Source: Geobacillus thermoleovorans (GTDB taxonomy: Bacteria; Bacillota; Bacilli; Bacillales; Anoxybacillaceae). From it: 64,000 nucleotides of DNA. Position 1 is the stretch's first letter. Each line of letters begins with the position of its first letter. Location: positions 1,157,001-1,221,000 of the forward strand of contig NZ_CP014335.1 in assembly GCF_001610955.1 (NCBI RefSeq). Reading direction: 5' to 3'. A program made the translations under genes and the position numbers. The notes under the pieces are model-generated. The model did not search any database, was not told the origin of the DNA, and saw nothing but the letters and a program-made list of their open reading frames with translations. Positions 1 to 11,800 of the stretch are shown here, one piece after another.

Positions 1-533
1 AATTGGCGGCGAATGGCGGCAAAATTTTGTTCGTCGGCACGAAAAAACAAGCGCAAGAGTCGGTGAAGGAAGAAGCGGAACGCTGCGGCATGTTTTATGT
101 CAACCAACGCTGGCTCGGCGGCACGCTGACGAACTTCGCTACGATCCAAAAGCGGATCAAACGGCTGCGTGAAATTGAAAAAATGGAAGAAGATGGAATA
201 TTTGACGTTCTGCCGAAAAAAGAAGTCATTCGCTTGAAAAAAGAAAAAGAGCGTCTTGAGAAGTTTTTGGGCGGCATCAAAGACATGAAAGAGCTGCCAG
301 ATGCGTTGTTTGTCATTGACCCGCGCAAAGAGCGGATCGCGGTGGCGGAAGCGCGCAAGCTGAACATCCCGATCATCGGCATCGTCGACACGAACTGCGA
401 TCCGGATGAAATTGACTATGTCATTCCGGCCAACGACGACGCCATCCGCGCTGTTAAGCTGTTGACTTCGAAAATCGCCGACGCCGTGCTTGAGGCGAAA
501 CAAGGCGAAGAAGCGGCCGTCGCAGCAGAGTAA
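1..533 (+). CDS. rpsB: 30S ribosomal protein S2, 5' end outside window
   Basis: C-terminal 176 residues of S2, a protein of the small-subunit body. The reading frame is open to the left edge, so the true start lies upstream; the leading Leu codon is not the start. S2 family sequence is clear: a GTKKQAQ segment, [12 protein letters not shown], and [15 protein letters not shown] followed by [13 protein letters not shown]. The alanine/glutamate-rich tail ends at a TAA. A strong terminator follows and separates it from tsf, its usual partner in Bacillota. Confidence 0.97.
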   Translation, partial: LAANGGKILFVGTKKQAQESVKEEAERCGMFYVNQRWLGGTLTNFATIQKRIKRLREIEKMEEDGIFDVLPKKEVIRLKKEKERLEKFLGGIKDMKELPDALFVIDPRKERIAVAEARKLNIPIIGIVDTNCDPDEIDYVIPANDDAIRAVKLLTSKIADAVLEAKQGEEAAVAAE

Positions 534-544
534 CGATGCACAAG

Positions 545-584
545 AAAGGTGATAAGAGGGGAAAGCCTTTTATCACCTTTTTTT
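545..584 (+). terminator. rho-independent terminator after rpsB
   Basis: An 11-bp perfect stem (AAAGGTGATAA, positions 545-555, with TTATCACCTTT, 570-580) is followed by a T run. It ends most rpsB transcripts before tsf. A TATACT at 610-615 downstream could be the -10 of a separate tsf promoter, but no good -35 is seen. Confidence 0.9.
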
Positions 585-690
585 GAGACAGAAATGAGCA
601 ACTTTTGGCTATACTAACGAATAAGAGCAAAACGGGAAGCCGCTGCCGGCACCGATACATATACGGGACAATGAGAAGGAGGATTTTTTT

Positions 691-1575
691 ATGGCGATTA
701 CAGCACAAATGGTGAAAGAACTGCGCGAAAAAACAGGCGCAGGCATGATGGACTGCAAAAAGGCGCTCACCGAAACAAACGGTGACATGGAGAAAGCGAT
801 CGACTGGCTGCGCGAAAAAGGAATTGCCAAAGCGGCGAAAAAAGCGGACCGCATCGCGGCCGAAGGGATGGCGTACATCGCGGTGGAAGGCAATACCGCC
901 GTCATTTTGGAAGTGAACTCGGAAACGGACTTCGTTGCGAAAAACGAAGCATTCCAAACGCTTGTCAAAGAGCTGGCCGCCCACTTGCTGAAACAAAAGC
1001 CGGCTTCGCTTGATGAAGCGCTCGGTCAAACGATGGACAACGGCTCGACCGTCCAAGACTACATCAACGAAGCGATCGCCAAAATTGGTGAAAAAATTAC
1101 GCTTCGCCGCTTTGCCGTCGTCAATAAAGCGGACGGCGAAACGTTCGGTGCGTACTTGCACATGGGCGGGCGCATCGGCGTATTAACGTTATTAGCCGGC
1201 AATGCGAGCGAAGACGTCGCCAAAGATGTCGCCATGCACATTGCCGCACTTCATCCGAAATACGTCTCGCGCGACGACGTGCCGCAGGAAGAGATTGCGC
1301 ATGAGCGTGAAGTGTTGAAGCAGCAAGCCTTAAACGAAGGCAAGCCGGAGAAAATCGTTGAAAAAATGGTCGAAGGCCGGCTGAACAAGTTTTACGAAGA
1401 CGTCTGCCTGCTCGAGCAAGCGTTCGTGAAAAACCCGGATGTGACGGTGCGCCAATACGTCGAATCGAACGGAGCAACAGTCAAGCAGTTCATCCGTTAC
1501 GAAGTCGGCGAAGGGCTCGAAAAACGCCAAGACAATTTTGCAGAAGAAGTCATGAGCCAAGTCAGAAAACAATGA
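691..1575 (+). CDS. tsf: Elongation factor Ts
   Basis: Guanine nucleotide exchange factor that recycles EF-Tu from the GDP-bound to the GTP-bound form. The protein has 294 residues, the normal Bacillus length. The N-terminal UBA-like module carries the [11 protein letters not shown] signature (about residues 16-26). The core TDFVAKN motif (79-85), which contacts EF-Tu, is intact. A strong AAGGAGG ribosome site lies 8 nt before the ATG. It sits between two terminators, so it is probably largely monocistronic. Confidence 0.98.
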   Translation: MAITAQMVKELREKTGAGMMDCKKALTETNGDMEKAIDWLREKGIAKAAKKADRIAAEGMAYIAVEGNTAVILEVNSETDFVAKNEAFQTLVKELAAHLLKQKPASLDEALGQTMDNGSTVQDYINEAIAKIGEKITLRRFAVVNKADGETFGAYLHMGGRIGVLTLLAGNASEDVAKDVAMHIAALHPKYVSRDDVPQEEIAHEREVLKQQALNEGKPEKIVEKMVEGRLNKFYEDVCLLEQAFVKNPDVTVRQYVESNGATVKQFIRYEVGEGLEKRQDNFAEEVMSQVRKQ

Positions 1576-1584
1576 CGGACCGCA

Positions 1585-1614
1585 ACAGGGAACACGCGCG
1601 TGTTCCCTGTTTTT
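1585..1614 (+). terminator. terminator after tsf
   Basis: A perfect 10-bp stem (ACAGGGAACA with TGTTCCCTGT, loop CGCGCG) is followed directly by TTTT. Confidence 0.9.
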
Positions 1615-1622
1615 CAAAGTGA

Positions 1623-2366
<744 letters not shown>

Positions 2367-2368
2367 CG

Positions 2369-2926
2369 ATGGCAAAGCAAGTGATCCAACAGGCGAAAGA
2401 AAAGATGGATAAAGCGGTGCAAGCGTTCACCCGCGAGCTGGCAAGCATTCGCGCCGGACGGGCGAACGCAGGGCTGCTTGAGAAAGTAACCGTTGACTAT
2501 TACGGCGTGCCGACGCCAATCAACCAACTGGCCTCCATCAGCGTGCCGGAAGCGCGGCTGCTTGTCATTCAGCCGTACGACAAATCGGCCATTAAAGAAA
2601 TGGAAAAAGCGATTTTAGCATCGGATTTAGGGCTGACGCCATCGAATGATGGATCGGTCATTCGTCTTGTCATTCCGCCGCTCACCGAGGAACGGCGCCG
2701 CGAGCTCGCGAAGCTTGTCAAAAAGTATTCAGAAGACGCGAAAGTCGCGGTGCGCAACATCCGCCGCGATGCGAACGATGAATTGAAAAAACTCGAGAAA
2801 AACGGCGAGATTACGGAAGATGAGCTCCGCAGCTACACGGACGAAGTGCAAAAGCTGACCGATGACCACATCGCCAAAATTGACGCCATCACAAAAGAAA
2901 AAGAAAAAGAAGTGATGGAAGTATAG
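2369..2926 (+). CDS. frr: Ribosome recycling factor
   Basis: With EF-G it splits the post-termination ribosome. 185 residues, full length. The [15 protein letters not shown] segment and the C-terminal helix [13 protein letters not shown] are characteristic. It starts 3 nt after the pyrH stop, behind an AAGGGGG site. A terminator with a T tract follows. Confidence 0.98.
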   Translation: MAKQVIQQAKEKMDKAVQAFTRELASIRAGRANAGLLEKVTVDYYGVPTPINQLASISVPEARLLVIQPYDKSAIKEMEKAILASDLGLTPSNDGSVIRLVIPPLTEERRRELAKLVKKYSEDAKVAVRNIRRDANDELKKLEKNGEITEDELRSYTDEVQKLTDDHIAKIDAITKEKEKEVMEV

Positions 2927-2938
2927 GCAAAACCATGC

Positions 2939-2968
2939 AAACCCTCTATGTTGATGGAGGGTTTTTTT
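2939..2968 (+). terminator. terminator after frr
   Basis: Stem AAACCCTC / GAGGGTTT with a short loop, then a run of seven T. Confidence 0.85.
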
Positions 2969-2976
2969 GCTATAAT
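2968..2976 (+). promoter_or_regulatory. extended -10 promoter for uppS
   Basis: TGCTATAAT is a perfect extended -10 element placed directly after the frr terminator T tract. No good -35 is visible, as is usual for this class. It would restart transcription for uppS-cdsA-dxr-rseP-proS. Confidence 0.65.
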
Positions 2977-3008
2977 GGAAAGGCAAAACACGATCCCGGA
3001 GGACTCGT

Positions 3009-3782
3009 ATGTTCAATAAAATGCGAAAAACAAAAGAGAAAGACGTCCCGGTGACGAAAGAAGAGGTGCTCAGGCATCCGATGCCGAACCACGTCGCCAT
3101 CATTATGGACGGAAACGGGAGATGGGCGAAAAAGCGGGCGCTGCCAAGGGCGGCCGGCCATTACGAAGGCATGCAAGTTGTGCGCAAAATCACTCGTTTT
3201 GCGAATGAGCTGGGGATTCAGATTTTGTCGCTTTACGCGTTTTCGACAGAAAACTGGAAACGTCCGAAAAGTGAAGTCGATTATTTGATGAAGCTGCCGG
3301 AACAGTTTTTGACGACGTTTCTTCCCGAGCTCGTCGCCGAAAATGTCAAAGTCCAAGTGATCGGTCATGCGGAGGCGCTGCCTGATCATACGCGCCGGGC
3401 GGTCGAGAAAGCCGTGAAGGAAACAAGCGGCAACACCGGCCTTGTGTTAAACTTTGCCCTTAATTATGGAAGCCGGGCGGAAATCACTGCCGCCGTAAAG
3501 CAGATCGCCAAAGACGTTGAACGCGGGATGCTCGCGCCGGAAGACATCACCGAGCCGCTCATTTCCTCGTACTTGATGACGAGCGGGCTCGCTGACCCTG
3601 ACTTGCTCATCCGTACGAGCGGGGAGATTCGCTTGAGCAATTTCATGCTTTGGCAGTTGGCGTATACGGAACTTTGGTTTACGGATGTCTTATGGCCGGA
3701 TTTTACGGAGCAACATTTCTTAGAGGCGATTGCCGCTTACCAGCGGCGCGACCGCCGATTTGGAGGAGTGTCAGCGCGATGA
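3009..3782 (+). CDS. uppS: Undecaprenyl diphosphate synthase (cis-prenyltransferase)
   Basis: Condenses isopentenyl diphosphate onto farnesyl diphosphate to make the C55 lipid carrier used in wall synthesis. 257 residues. The active-site block HVAIIMDGNGRWA places the catalytic Asp at about residue 34. FSTENWKRP and the C-terminal RTSGEIRLSNF block follow. A GGAGG site precedes the ATG. The stop overlaps the cdsA start (ATGA), showing translational coupling. Confidence 0.97.
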   Translation: MFNKMRKTKEKDVPVTKEEVLRHPMPNHVAIIMDGNGRWAKKRALPRAAGHYEGMQVVRKITRFANELGIQILSLYAFSTENWKRPKSEVDYLMKLPEQFLTTFLPELVAENVKVQVIGHAEALPDHTRRAVEKAVKETSGNTGLVLNFALNYGSRAEITAAVKQIAKDVERGMLAPEDITEPLISSYLMTSGLADPDLLIRTSGEIRLSNFMLWQLAYTELWFTDVLWPDFTEQHFLEAIAAYQRRDRRFGGVSAR

Positions 3783-4573
3783 AGCAGCGAATCATCACCG
3801 GAGTCATAGCGGCGGCGCTCTTTTTGCCGATTGTTATTTTTGGCGGATTTCCGTTTATAATAGTAACATATATATTGGCCACGATTGGGCTGTTTGAATT
3901 GTTGCGGATGAAAGGGATGCACCCGTTGTCGTTTGTCGGGGCGGCTGGATTGATCGCCCTTTGGCTGTTGCTCGTTCCCGCCCGTTACGGCGGCGAGTGG
4001 TTGGCGTCTGGGACCGCCAAATTTGGCGTGCTCGCCGCTTTGGCTTTTTTGCTGCTTGTCGGCACGGTCGTGACGAAAAATGCGCTCTCGTTCGATGAGG
4101 CGGCGTTTGTCGTTTTGGCGGTCGTCTATGTCGGCGTAGGGTTTTTCTGTTTCGGCGCTGTTCGTTTGGTTGGGTTCGTGTACTTCGTTTATGCCTTGTT
4201 TGTCATTTGGGCGACTGACATTGGGGCGTATTTCTTTGGCCGCGCGTTTGGCCGGCGCAAGTTATGGCCGGAGATCAGCCCAAAAAAAACGGTGGAAGGC
4301 GCCATCGGCGGCATCGCTTCCGCGGCTGTTGTCGCCGCGATTTACGAGTGGGCGGCGGCGCCGTTTGGCAGTTTGGCGGCCGCGCTTGGCGTCGCGCTGC
4401 TGCTGTCGGCGTTCGGTCAGCTCGGCGATTTGATCGAATCGGCATTTAAGCGCCATTACGGCGTCAAAGATTCCGGGGCGATTTTGCCGGGACATGGCGG
4501 CATTTTAGACCGGTTTGACAGCTTGCTGTTCGTGCTGCCGATATTGTACATATTGCTTGAAATCGCACGATAA
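3779..4573 (+). CDS. cdsA: Phosphatidate cytidylyltransferase
   Basis: Integral membrane enzyme making CDP-diacylglycerol from phosphatidate and CTP, the precursor for PgsA products. 264 residues from the ATG that overlaps the uppS stop; an open frame extends upstream of it, but the GGAGGAG site at 3762-3768 supports this start. It is highly hydrophobic, with about eight membrane segments. The C-terminal family signature is present (KRHYGVKDSG, then LPGHGGILDRFDS). Confidence 0.96.
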   Translation: MKQRIITGVIAAALFLPIVIFGGFPFIIVTYILATIGLFELLRMKGMHPLSFVGAAGLIALWLLLVPARYGGEWLASGTAKFGVLAALAFLLLVGTVVTKNALSFDEAAFVVLAVVYVGVGFFCFGAVRLVGFVYFVYALFVIWATDIGAYFFGRAFGRRKLWPEISPKKTVEGAIGGIASAAVVAAIYEWAAAPFGSLAAALGVALLLSAFGQLGDLIESAFKRHYGVKDSGAILPGHGGILDRFDSLLFVLPILYILLEIAR

Positions 4574-4593
4574 GCGGGTGAGGAGTGAAACGA

Positions 4594-5742
4594 TTGAAAT
4601 ATATTAGTATATTAGGGGCGAGCGGATCGATCGGCACACAGACGCTCGATGTCATCCGCGCCCATCCGGACGAATTCCGCTTGGCCGCCGCATCGGTCGG
4701 GAAAAATATCGAGGCGGCGAGGCGGCTGATCGCTGAATTTTCCCCAAGTCTTGTCGCCGTCGCTGACCGTGATGCGTATGAAGTTCTTTATCGCGAGTAC
4801 CGCGGGCGGACGACGATCGTGTACGGAGAGGAAGGATTGATTGAAGCAGCCGTTTGCCCACAAGCCGATGTTGTCGTCACCGCTGTCGTCGGCAGCGTCG
4901 GCCTTGTGCCGACGCTGAAGGCGATTGAAGCGGGAAAAGCGATCGCCCTCGCCAACAAAGAGACGCTCGTTGTCGCCGGACATCTCGTCATGGCTGCAGC
5001 CAAGCGGCGCGGCGTGCCGCTGTTGCCAGTTGACAGTGAACATTCCGCCATTTTTCAATGTCTGCAAGGGGAAAGGATGGAACAAGTTGACAAACTCATT
5101 CTGACCGCATCCGGCGGCAGCTTCCGCGACAAGACGCGCCGAGAGCTCGCTCATGTGACGGTTGAGGAGGCGCTCCGCCATCCGAACTGGTCGATGGGGG
5201 CAAAAATTACGATTGATTCGGCGACCATGATGAATAAAGGATTTGAGGTCATTGAGGCTCATTGGCTGTTCGGGCTGCCGTATGAGCGGATTGAGGTTGT
5301 TTTGCATCGAGAAAGCATCATCCATTCGCTCGTTCAGTTCCGTGACACAAGTGTATTGGCGCAGCTTGGAACGCCGGATATGCGCGTTCCGATCCAATAT
5401 GCGCTTGCGTATCCAAAGCGGTTGCCGCTCCCATCCGCCAAGCCGCTTGATTTAATCTCGCTTGGGGCGCTCCATTTCGCCCCGGTTGATTTCGACCGCT
5501 ATCGCTGTTTGCGTCTCGCCTATGAGGCTGGCAAGCGCGGCGGCTCGCTGCCGACGGTGTTGAATGCGGCCAATGAGGAGGCGGTGGCGGCGTTTTTAGC
5601 CGGGCGCATTCCGTTTTTGGCCATCGAGGAGTGGATTGAACGCGCGCTCGAGCGCCATCGGCCAGTGAGCGATCCGCAGCTTGAGGACATTCGTGAAATC
5701 GATGCGGACGCGCGCGCCTACGTCCGCTCACTACTATCATAA
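4594..5742 (+). CDS. dxr: 1-deoxy-D-xylulose 5-phosphate reductoisomerase
   Basis: NADPH-dependent second step of the MEP isoprenoid pathway; its product ultimately feeds UppS. 382 residues from a TTG start. The Rossmann [13 protein letters not shown] motif is at the very N-terminus. The metal and substrate segments [18 protein letters not shown] and [12 protein letters not shown] are intact. I prefer the TTG at 4594 (8 nt after GTGAGGAG) over the in-frame GTG at 4585, which falls inside that ribosome site. Confidence 0.95.
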   Translation: MKYISILGASGSIGTQTLDVIRAHPDEFRLAAASVGKNIEAARRLIAEFSPSLVAVADRDAYEVLYREYRGRTTIVYGEEGLIEAAVCPQADVVVTAVVGSVGLVPTLKAIEAGKAIALANKETLVVAGHLVMAAAKRRGVPLLPVDSEHSAIFQCLQGERMEQVDKLILTASGGSFRDKTRRELAHVTVEEALRHPNWSMGAKITIDSATMMNKGFEVIEAHWLFGLPYERIEVVLHRESIIHSLVQFRDTSVLAQLGTPDMRVPIQYALAYPKRLPLPSAKPLDLISLGALHFAPVDFDRYRCLRLAYEAGKRGGSLPTVLNAANEEAVAAFLAGRIPFLAIEEWIERALERHRPVSDPQLEDIREIDADARAYVRSLLS

Positions 5743-5756
5743 AGGTGGTTGAAACG

Positions 5757-7010
5757 TTGGAATCGATCATTTCATTTATCGTCGTCTTTGGTGCCCTCGT
5801 CTTTTTTCACGAGCTCGGCCACTTGCTGCTAGCAAAACGGGCCGGCATTTTGTGCCGCGAATTTGCCATCGGCTTCGGACCGAAAGTGTTTTCGTTCAAG
5901 AAAAACGAAACGGTGTACACGATCCGCCTGCTCCCGCTTGGCGGCTTCGTCCGCATGGCCGGTGAAGACCCGGAGACGATTGAATTGAAGCGTGGGCAAG
6001 TCGTCGGTCTTTTGCTTGATGAGAGCGGCCAAGTGGAAAAAATCGTCCTCAACCATAAGGACGATTATCCGAATATCCGCGTAGTGGAAGTGGAAGAGGC
6101 CGATTTAGAGCATGGCATGTATGTGACCGGCTATACGGACGGCGAGCGGTTCGAGCGGTTTACGGTCAAGGAGCCGGCGTTTTTCGTCGTCGACCGCCAA
6201 GAGATTCAAATTGCTCCGTACCATCGCCAATTTGCGGCAAAAACGCTCGGGCAGCGAACGATGACGATTTTGGCCGGACCGCTCGCCAACTTTCTCTTGT
6301 CGCTCGTTGTCTTTATCATCATCGGTCTTTTGCAAGGCTATCCGGTCGACAAGCCGGTGATCGGCGAGCTGACGCCGGAAGGAGCGGCGCGCGCCGCCGG
6401 CTTGAAGCAAGGGGATGAAGTGATCGCCATTAACGGCGAACGGATGGAAACATGGACGGAAATCGTCAACACGATTCGCGCCCATCCGGGAGAACCGCTT
6501 CAGTTTCAAATTGAGCGGAATGGGAAAGAACGGAGTGTGACGGTCACTCCGGAGGCGAAAACGGTGCAAGGGGAGACGATCGGCTTGATCGGCGTCTATC
6601 AGCCGATGGAAAAATCGGTGTTGGGCTCGATCAAGCAAGGGCTGGTTGAGACGTATTACTGGACGCGGGAAATTGTAACGGGGCTCGGCCAATTGATCAC
6701 CGGCCAGTTTCAGCTTGACATGCTGTCCGGACCGGTCGGCATCGCCGTATCGACCGGCAAAGTGGCTGAGTCTGGGATCTACTACTTGATGAAATGGGGC
6801 GCGATTTTAAGCATCAACCTGGGGATTGTCAACTTGTTGCCATTGCCGGCGCTAGACGGCGGGCGGCTCCTCTTTTTCGCCATTGAAGCGGTGCGCGGCA
6901 AGCCGGTCGACCGGCAAAAAGAAGGAATGGTCCATTTTATCGGCTTTGCCTTGCTTATGTTGCTTATGCTTGTGGTGACATGGAATGACATTCAAAAATT
7001 TTTCCTATAG
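5757..7010 (+). CDS. rseP: Site-2 protease, intramembrane zinc metalloprotease (RasP/RseP)
   Basis: Cleaves membrane-embedded substrates such as anti-sigma factor RsiW and signal peptide remnants in B. subtilis. 417 residues. The zinc motif HELGH (residues 18-22) is in the first membrane helix and the second motif NLLPLPALDGGR is near the C-terminus, with a PDZ domain between them. The TTG at 5757 has an AAAGGTGG site 8 nt upstream; the alternative GTG at 5745 is within that site. It lies 14 nt after dxr. Confidence 0.94.
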   Translation: MESIISFIVVFGALVFFHELGHLLLAKRAGILCREFAIGFGPKVFSFKKNETVYTIRLLPLGGFVRMAGEDPETIELKRGQVVGLLLDESGQVEKIVLNHKDDYPNIRVVEVEEADLEHGMYVTGYTDGERFERFTVKEPAFFVVDRQEIQIAPYHRQFAAKTLGQRTMTILAGPLANFLLSLVVFIIIGLLQGYPVDKPVIGELTPEGAARAAGLKQGDEVIAINGERMETWTEIVNTIRAHPGEPLQFQIERNGKERSVTVTPEAKTVQGETIGLIGVYQPMEKSVLGSIKQGLVETYYWTREIVTGLGQLITGQFQLDMLSGPVGIAVSTGKVAESGIYYLMKWGAILSINLGIVNLLPLPALDGGRLLFFAIEAVRGKPVDRQKEGMVHFIGFALLMLLMLVVTWNDIQKFFL

Positions 7011-7033
7011 AGAGAAAACGAGGTGGCTAATGG

Positions 7034-8737
7034 ATGAGACAAAGTCAAGCATTTATTCCGACGTTGCGTGAAGTGCCGGCGGATGCGGAAGTGAAAAGCC
7101 ATCAGCTCCTGCTGCGGGCCGGCTTCATTCGTCAAAGCGCAAGCGGCGTCTATACGTTTTTGCCGCTCGGGCAGCGTGTTTTGCAAAAAGTGGAAGCGAT
7201 CATCCGTGAGGAGATGAATCGTATCGGGGCGATGGAGCTTCTCATGCCGGCCTTGCAGCCAGCTGAGCTTTGGCAGCAGTCCGGCCGCTGGTACTCGTAC
7301 GGGCCGGAGCTGATGCGCTTAAAAGACCGGCACGAGCGCGATTTCGCCCTCGGGCCGACGCATGAGGAAATGATCACGGCGATCGTCCGCGACGAGGTGA
7401 AAACGTACAAGCGGCTGCCGCTTGTCTTGTATCAAATCCAAACGAAATTCCGTGATGAAAAGCGTCCGCGTTTTGGGCTGTTGCGCGGCCGCGAGTTCAT
7501 GATGAAAGACGCCTACTCGTTCCATACGTCGAAAGAAAGCTTGGATGAAACGTACAACAACATGTATGAGGCGTATGCGAACATTTTCCGCCGCTGCGGA
7601 TTGAACTTCCGCGCCGTCATCGCCGACTCGGGGGCGATTGGCGGCAAAGATACGCATGAGTTTATGGTGCTCTCGGACATCGGCGAAGATACGATCGCCT
7701 ACTCCGATGCGTCTGACTATGCCGCCAACATCGAGATGGCGCCGGTCGTGGCGACGTACGAAAAAAGCGATGAGCCGCCAGCCGAATTGAAAAAAGTGGC
7801 GACGCCGGGGCAAAAAACGATCGCTGAAGTCGCTTCGCACTTACAAATATCGCCGGAGCGCTGCATCAAATCGCTTTTGTTCAATGTGGACGGCCGCTAT
7901 GTGCTCGTTCTCGTCCGCGGCGATCATGAAGCGAACGAGGTGAAGGTGAAAAACGTGCTCGACGCGACGGTCGTCGAATTGGCGACGCCGGAAGAAACGG
8001 AGCGGGTGATGAACGCTCCAATTGGTTCGCTCGGCCCGATCGGCGTCAGCGAAGACGTCACTGTGATCGCGGACCATGCTGTCGCCGCCATCGTCAACGG
8101 CGTTTGCGGCGCGAACGAGGAAGGATACCATTACATCGGAGTCAACCCGGGCCGCGATTTTGCCGTCAGTCAATACGCCGATTTGCGCTTCGTAAAAGAA
8201 GGCGACCCGTCTCCAGATGGCAAAGGGACGATCCGCTTTGCCCGCGGCATTGAAGTCGGGCATGTGTTTAAGCTGGGGACAAAATACAGCGAAGCGATGA
8301 ACGCCGTCTATTTGGATGAAAACGGCCAAACGCAGACGATGATCATGGGTTGCTACGGCATCGGCGTATCAAGATTGGTGGCCGCAATCGCCGAACAGTT
8401 TGCTGACGAACACGGGCTTGTGTGGCCGGCTTCGGTCGCACCGTTTCACATCCATTTGCTTACAGCGAACGCAAAAAGCGATGAACAGCGCGCGTTGGCG
8501 GAAGAGTGGTATGAAAAGCTCGGACAGGCTGGGTTTGAAGTGTTGTATGACGACCGCCCCGAACGGGCCGGAGTGAAGTTTGCCGACAGCGATTTGATCG
8601 GCATTCCGCTCCGCGTCACCGTCGGCAAGCGAGCGGGCGAAGGCGTTGTGGAAGTAAAAGTGCGGAAAACAGGCGAGACGTTCGATGTGCCGGTCAGCGA
8701 GCTTGTCGACACTGCGCGCCGTCTCCTTCAATCATGA
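7034..8737 (+). CDS. proS: Prolyl-tRNA synthetase
   Basis: Charges tRNA-Pro. 567 residues, bacterial type with the YbaK-like editing insertion between class II motifs 2 and 3 (roughly residues 240-390). The class II segments [37 protein letters not shown] (given here in outline) and [10 protein letters not shown] are visible. The ATG is preceded by GAGGTGG. No T-box leader is seen; the gene is the last of the uppS operon and is followed by a strong terminator. Confidence 0.97.
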   Translation: MRQSQAFIPTLREVPADAEVKSHQLLLRAGFIRQSASGVYTFLPLGQRVLQKVEAIIREEMNRIGAMELLMPALQPAELWQQSGRWYSYGPELMRLKDRHERDFALGPTHEEMITAIVRDEVKTYKRLPLVLYQIQTKFRDEKRPRFGLLRGREFMMKDAYSFHTSKESLDETYNNMYEAYANIFRRCGLNFRAVIADSGAIGGKDTHEFMVLSDIGEDTIAYSDASDYAANIEMAPVVATYEKSDEPPAELKKVATPGQKTIAEVASHLQISPERCIKSLLFNVDGRYVLVLVRGDHEANEVKVKNVLDATVVELATPEETERVMNAPIGSLGPIGVSEDVTVIADHAVAAIVNGVCGANEEGYHYIGVNPGRDFAVSQYADLRFVKEGDPSPDGKGTIRFARGIEVGHVFKLGTKYSEAMNAVYLDENGQTQTMIMGCYGIGVSRLVAAIAEQFADEHGLVWPASVAPFHIHLLTANAKSDEQRALAEEWYEKLGQAGFEVLYDDRPERAGVKFADSDLIGIPLRVTVGKRAGEGVVEVKVRKTGETFDVPVSELVDTARRLLQS

Positions 8738-8743
8738 GTGCCG

Positions 8744-8785
8744 GCGCTGGCGAAAAAGAATTCTGTCTTTTTCGCCGGCGCTTTT
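8744..8785 (+). terminator. terminator after proS
   Basis: A 16-bp stem with one G-T pair (GCGCTGGCGAAAAAGA with TCTTTTTCGCCGGCGC), then CTTTTG. Confidence 0.9.
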
Positions 8786-8798
8786 GTTATGGTATGAT
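8769..8798 (+). promoter_or_regulatory. extended -10 promoter for polC
   Basis: TGGTATGAT (8790-8798) is an extended -10 element; a poor TTTTCG lies 18 bp upstream, inside the right arm of the proS terminator. Transcription would start near 8805, almost at the first polC start codon. Confidence 0.5.
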
Positions 8799-8809
8799 AT
8801 AGAAAGAGA

Positions 8810-11800
8810 ATGATGTTGAGAGGGGAACAAACGGACGTCATGGTGACAAAAGAGCAAAAAGAGCGGTTTCTCATCCTGCTTGAGCAGCTGAAGATGACGT
8901 CGGACGAATGGATGCCGCATTTTCGTGAGGCAGCCATTCGCAAAGTCGTGATCGATAAAGAGGAGAAAAGCTGGCATTTTTATTTTCAGTTCGACAATGT
9001 GCTGCCGGTTCATGTATACAAAACGTTTGCCGATCGGCTGCAGACGGCGTTCCGCCATATCGCCGCCGTCCGCCATACGATGGAGGTCGAAGCGCCGCGC
9101 GTAACTGAGGCGGATGTGCAGGCGTATTGGCCGCTTTGCCTTGCCGAGCTGCAAGAAGGCATGTCGCCGCTTGTCGATTGGCTCAGCCGGCAGACGCCCG
9201 AGCTGAAAGGAAACAAGCTGCTTGTCGTTGCCCGCCATGAAGCGGAAGCGCTGGCGATCAAACGGCGGTTCGCCAAAAAAATCGCTGATGTGTACGCTTC
9301 GTTTGGGTTTCCCCCCCTTCAGCTTGACGTCAGCGTCGAGCCGTCCAAGCAAGAAATGGAACAGTTTTTGGCACAAAAACAGCAAGAGGACGAAGAGCGA
9401 GCGCTTGCTGTACTGACCGATTTAGCGAGGGAAGAAGAAAAGGCCGCGTCTGCGCCGCCGTCCGGTCCGCTTGTCATCGGCTATCCGATCCGCGACGAGG
9501 AGCCGGTGCGGCGGCTTGAAACGATCGTCGAAGAAGAGCGGCGCGTCGTTGTGCAAGGCTATGTATTTGACGCCGAAGTGAGCGAATTAAAAAGCGGCCG
9601 CACGCTGTTGACCATGAAAATCACAGATTACACGAACTCGATTTTAGTCAAAATGTTCTCGCGCGACAAAGAGGACGCCGAGCTCATGAGCGGCGTCAAA
9701 AAAGGCATGTGGGTGAAAGTGCGCGGCAGCGTGCAAAACGATACGTTCGTCCGTGATTTGGTCATCATCGCCAACGATTTGAACGAAATCGCCGCAAACG
9801 AACGGCAAGATACGGCGCCGGAAGGGGAAAAGAGGGTCGAGCTCCATTTGCATACCCCGATGAGCCAAATGGACGCGGTCACCTCGGTGACAAAACTCAT
9901 TGAGCAAGCGAAAAAATGGGGGCATCCGGCGATCGCCGTCACCGACCATGCCGTTGTTCAGTCGTTTCCGGAGGCCTACAGCGCGGCGAAAAAACACGGC
10001 ATGAAGGTCATTTACGGCCTTGAGGCGAACATCGTCGACGATGGCGTGCCGATCGCCTACAATGAAACGCACCGCCGTCTTTCGGAGGAAACGTACGTCG
10101 TCTTTGACGTCGAGACGACGGGCCTGTCGGCTGTGTACAATACGATCATTGAGCTGGCGGCGGTGAAAGTGAAAGACGGCGAGATCATCGACCGGTTCAT
10201 GTCGTTTGCCAACCCTGGACATCCGTTGTCAGTGACAACGATGGAGCTGACTGGGATCACCGATGAGATGGTGAAAGACGCCCCGAAGCCGGACGAGGTG
10301 CTAGCCCGTTTTGTTGACTGGGCCGGCGATGCGACGCTTGTTGCCCACAACGCCAGCTTTGACATCGGTTTTTTAAACGCGGGCCTCGCTCGCATGGGGC
10401 GCGGCAAAATCGCGAATCCAGTCATCGATACGCTCGAGCTGGCCCGTTTTTTATACCCGGATTTGAAAAACCATCGGCTCAATACATTGTGCAAAAAATT
10501 TGACATTGAATTGACGCAGCATCACCGCGCCATCTACGACGCGGAGGCGACCGGGCATTTGCTTATGCGGCTGTTGAAGGAAGCGGAAGAGCGCGGCATA
10601 CTGTTTCATGACGAATTAAACAGCCGCACGCACAGCGAAGCGTCCTATCGGCTTGCGCGCCCGTTCCATGTGACGCTGTTGGCGCAAAACGAGACTGGAT
10701 TGAAAAATTTGTTCAAGCTTGTGTCATTGTCGCACATTCAATATTTTCACCGTGTGCCGCGCATCCCGCGCTCCGTGCTCGTCAAGCACCGCGACGGCCT
10801 GCTTGTCGGCTCGGGCTGCGACAAAGGAGAGCTGTTTGACAACTTGATCCAAAAGGCGCCGGAAGAAGTCGAAGACATCGCCCGTTTTTACGATTTTCTT
10901 GAAGTGCATCCGCCGGACGTGTACAAGCCGCTCATCGAGATGGATTATGTGAAAGACGAAGAGATGATCAAAAACATCATCCGCAGCATCGTCGCCCTTG
11001 GTGAGAAGCTTGACATCCCGGTTGTCGCCACTGGCAACGTCCATTACTTGAACCCAGAAGATAAAATTTACCGGAAAATCTTAATCCATTCGCAAGGCGG
11101 GGCGAATCCGCTCAGCCGCCATGAACTGCCGGATGTATATTTCCGTACGACGAATGAAATGCTTGACTGCTTCTCGTTTTTAGGGCCGGAAAAAGCGAAG
11201 GAAATCGTCGTTGACAACACGCAAAAAATCGCTTCGTTAATCGGCGATGTCAAGCCGATCAAAGATGAGCTGTATACGCCGCGCATCGAAGGGGCGGACG
11301 AGGAAATCAGGGAAATGAGCTACCGGCGGGCGAAGGAAATTTACGGCGACCCGTTGCCGAAACTTGTTGAAGAGCGGCTTGAGAAGGAGCTAAAAAGCAT
11401 CATCGGCCATGGCTTTGCCGTCATTTATTTGATCTCGCACAAGCTTGTGAAAAAATCGCTCGATGACGGCTACCTTGTCGGGTCGCGCGGATCGGTCGGC
11501 TCGTCGTTTGTCGCGACGATGACGGAAATCACCGAGGTCAATCCGCTGCCGCCGCATTACGTTTGCCCAAACTGCAAGCATTCGGAGTTCTTTAACGACG
11601 GTTCAGTCGGCTCAGGGTTTGATTTGCCGGATAAAAACTGCCCGCGATGTGGAACGAAATACAAGAAAGACGGGCACGACATCCCGTTTGAGACGTTTCT
11701 CGGCTTTAAAGGCGACAAAGTGCCGGATATCGACTTGAACTTTTCCGGCGAATACCAGCCGCGCGCCCACAACTATACGAAAGTGCTGTTTGGCGAAGAC

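Noticed and set aside
5745..5759. GTG at 5745 as rseP start
   Set aside because: It overlaps the AAAGGTGG ribosome site; the TTG at 5757 has correct spacing and matches the homologue length.
9305..9325. Run of seven C in polC suggesting a frameshift
   Set aside because: The run reads TTT CCC CCC CTT within the conserved [10 protein letters not shown] segment, so the frame is correct.
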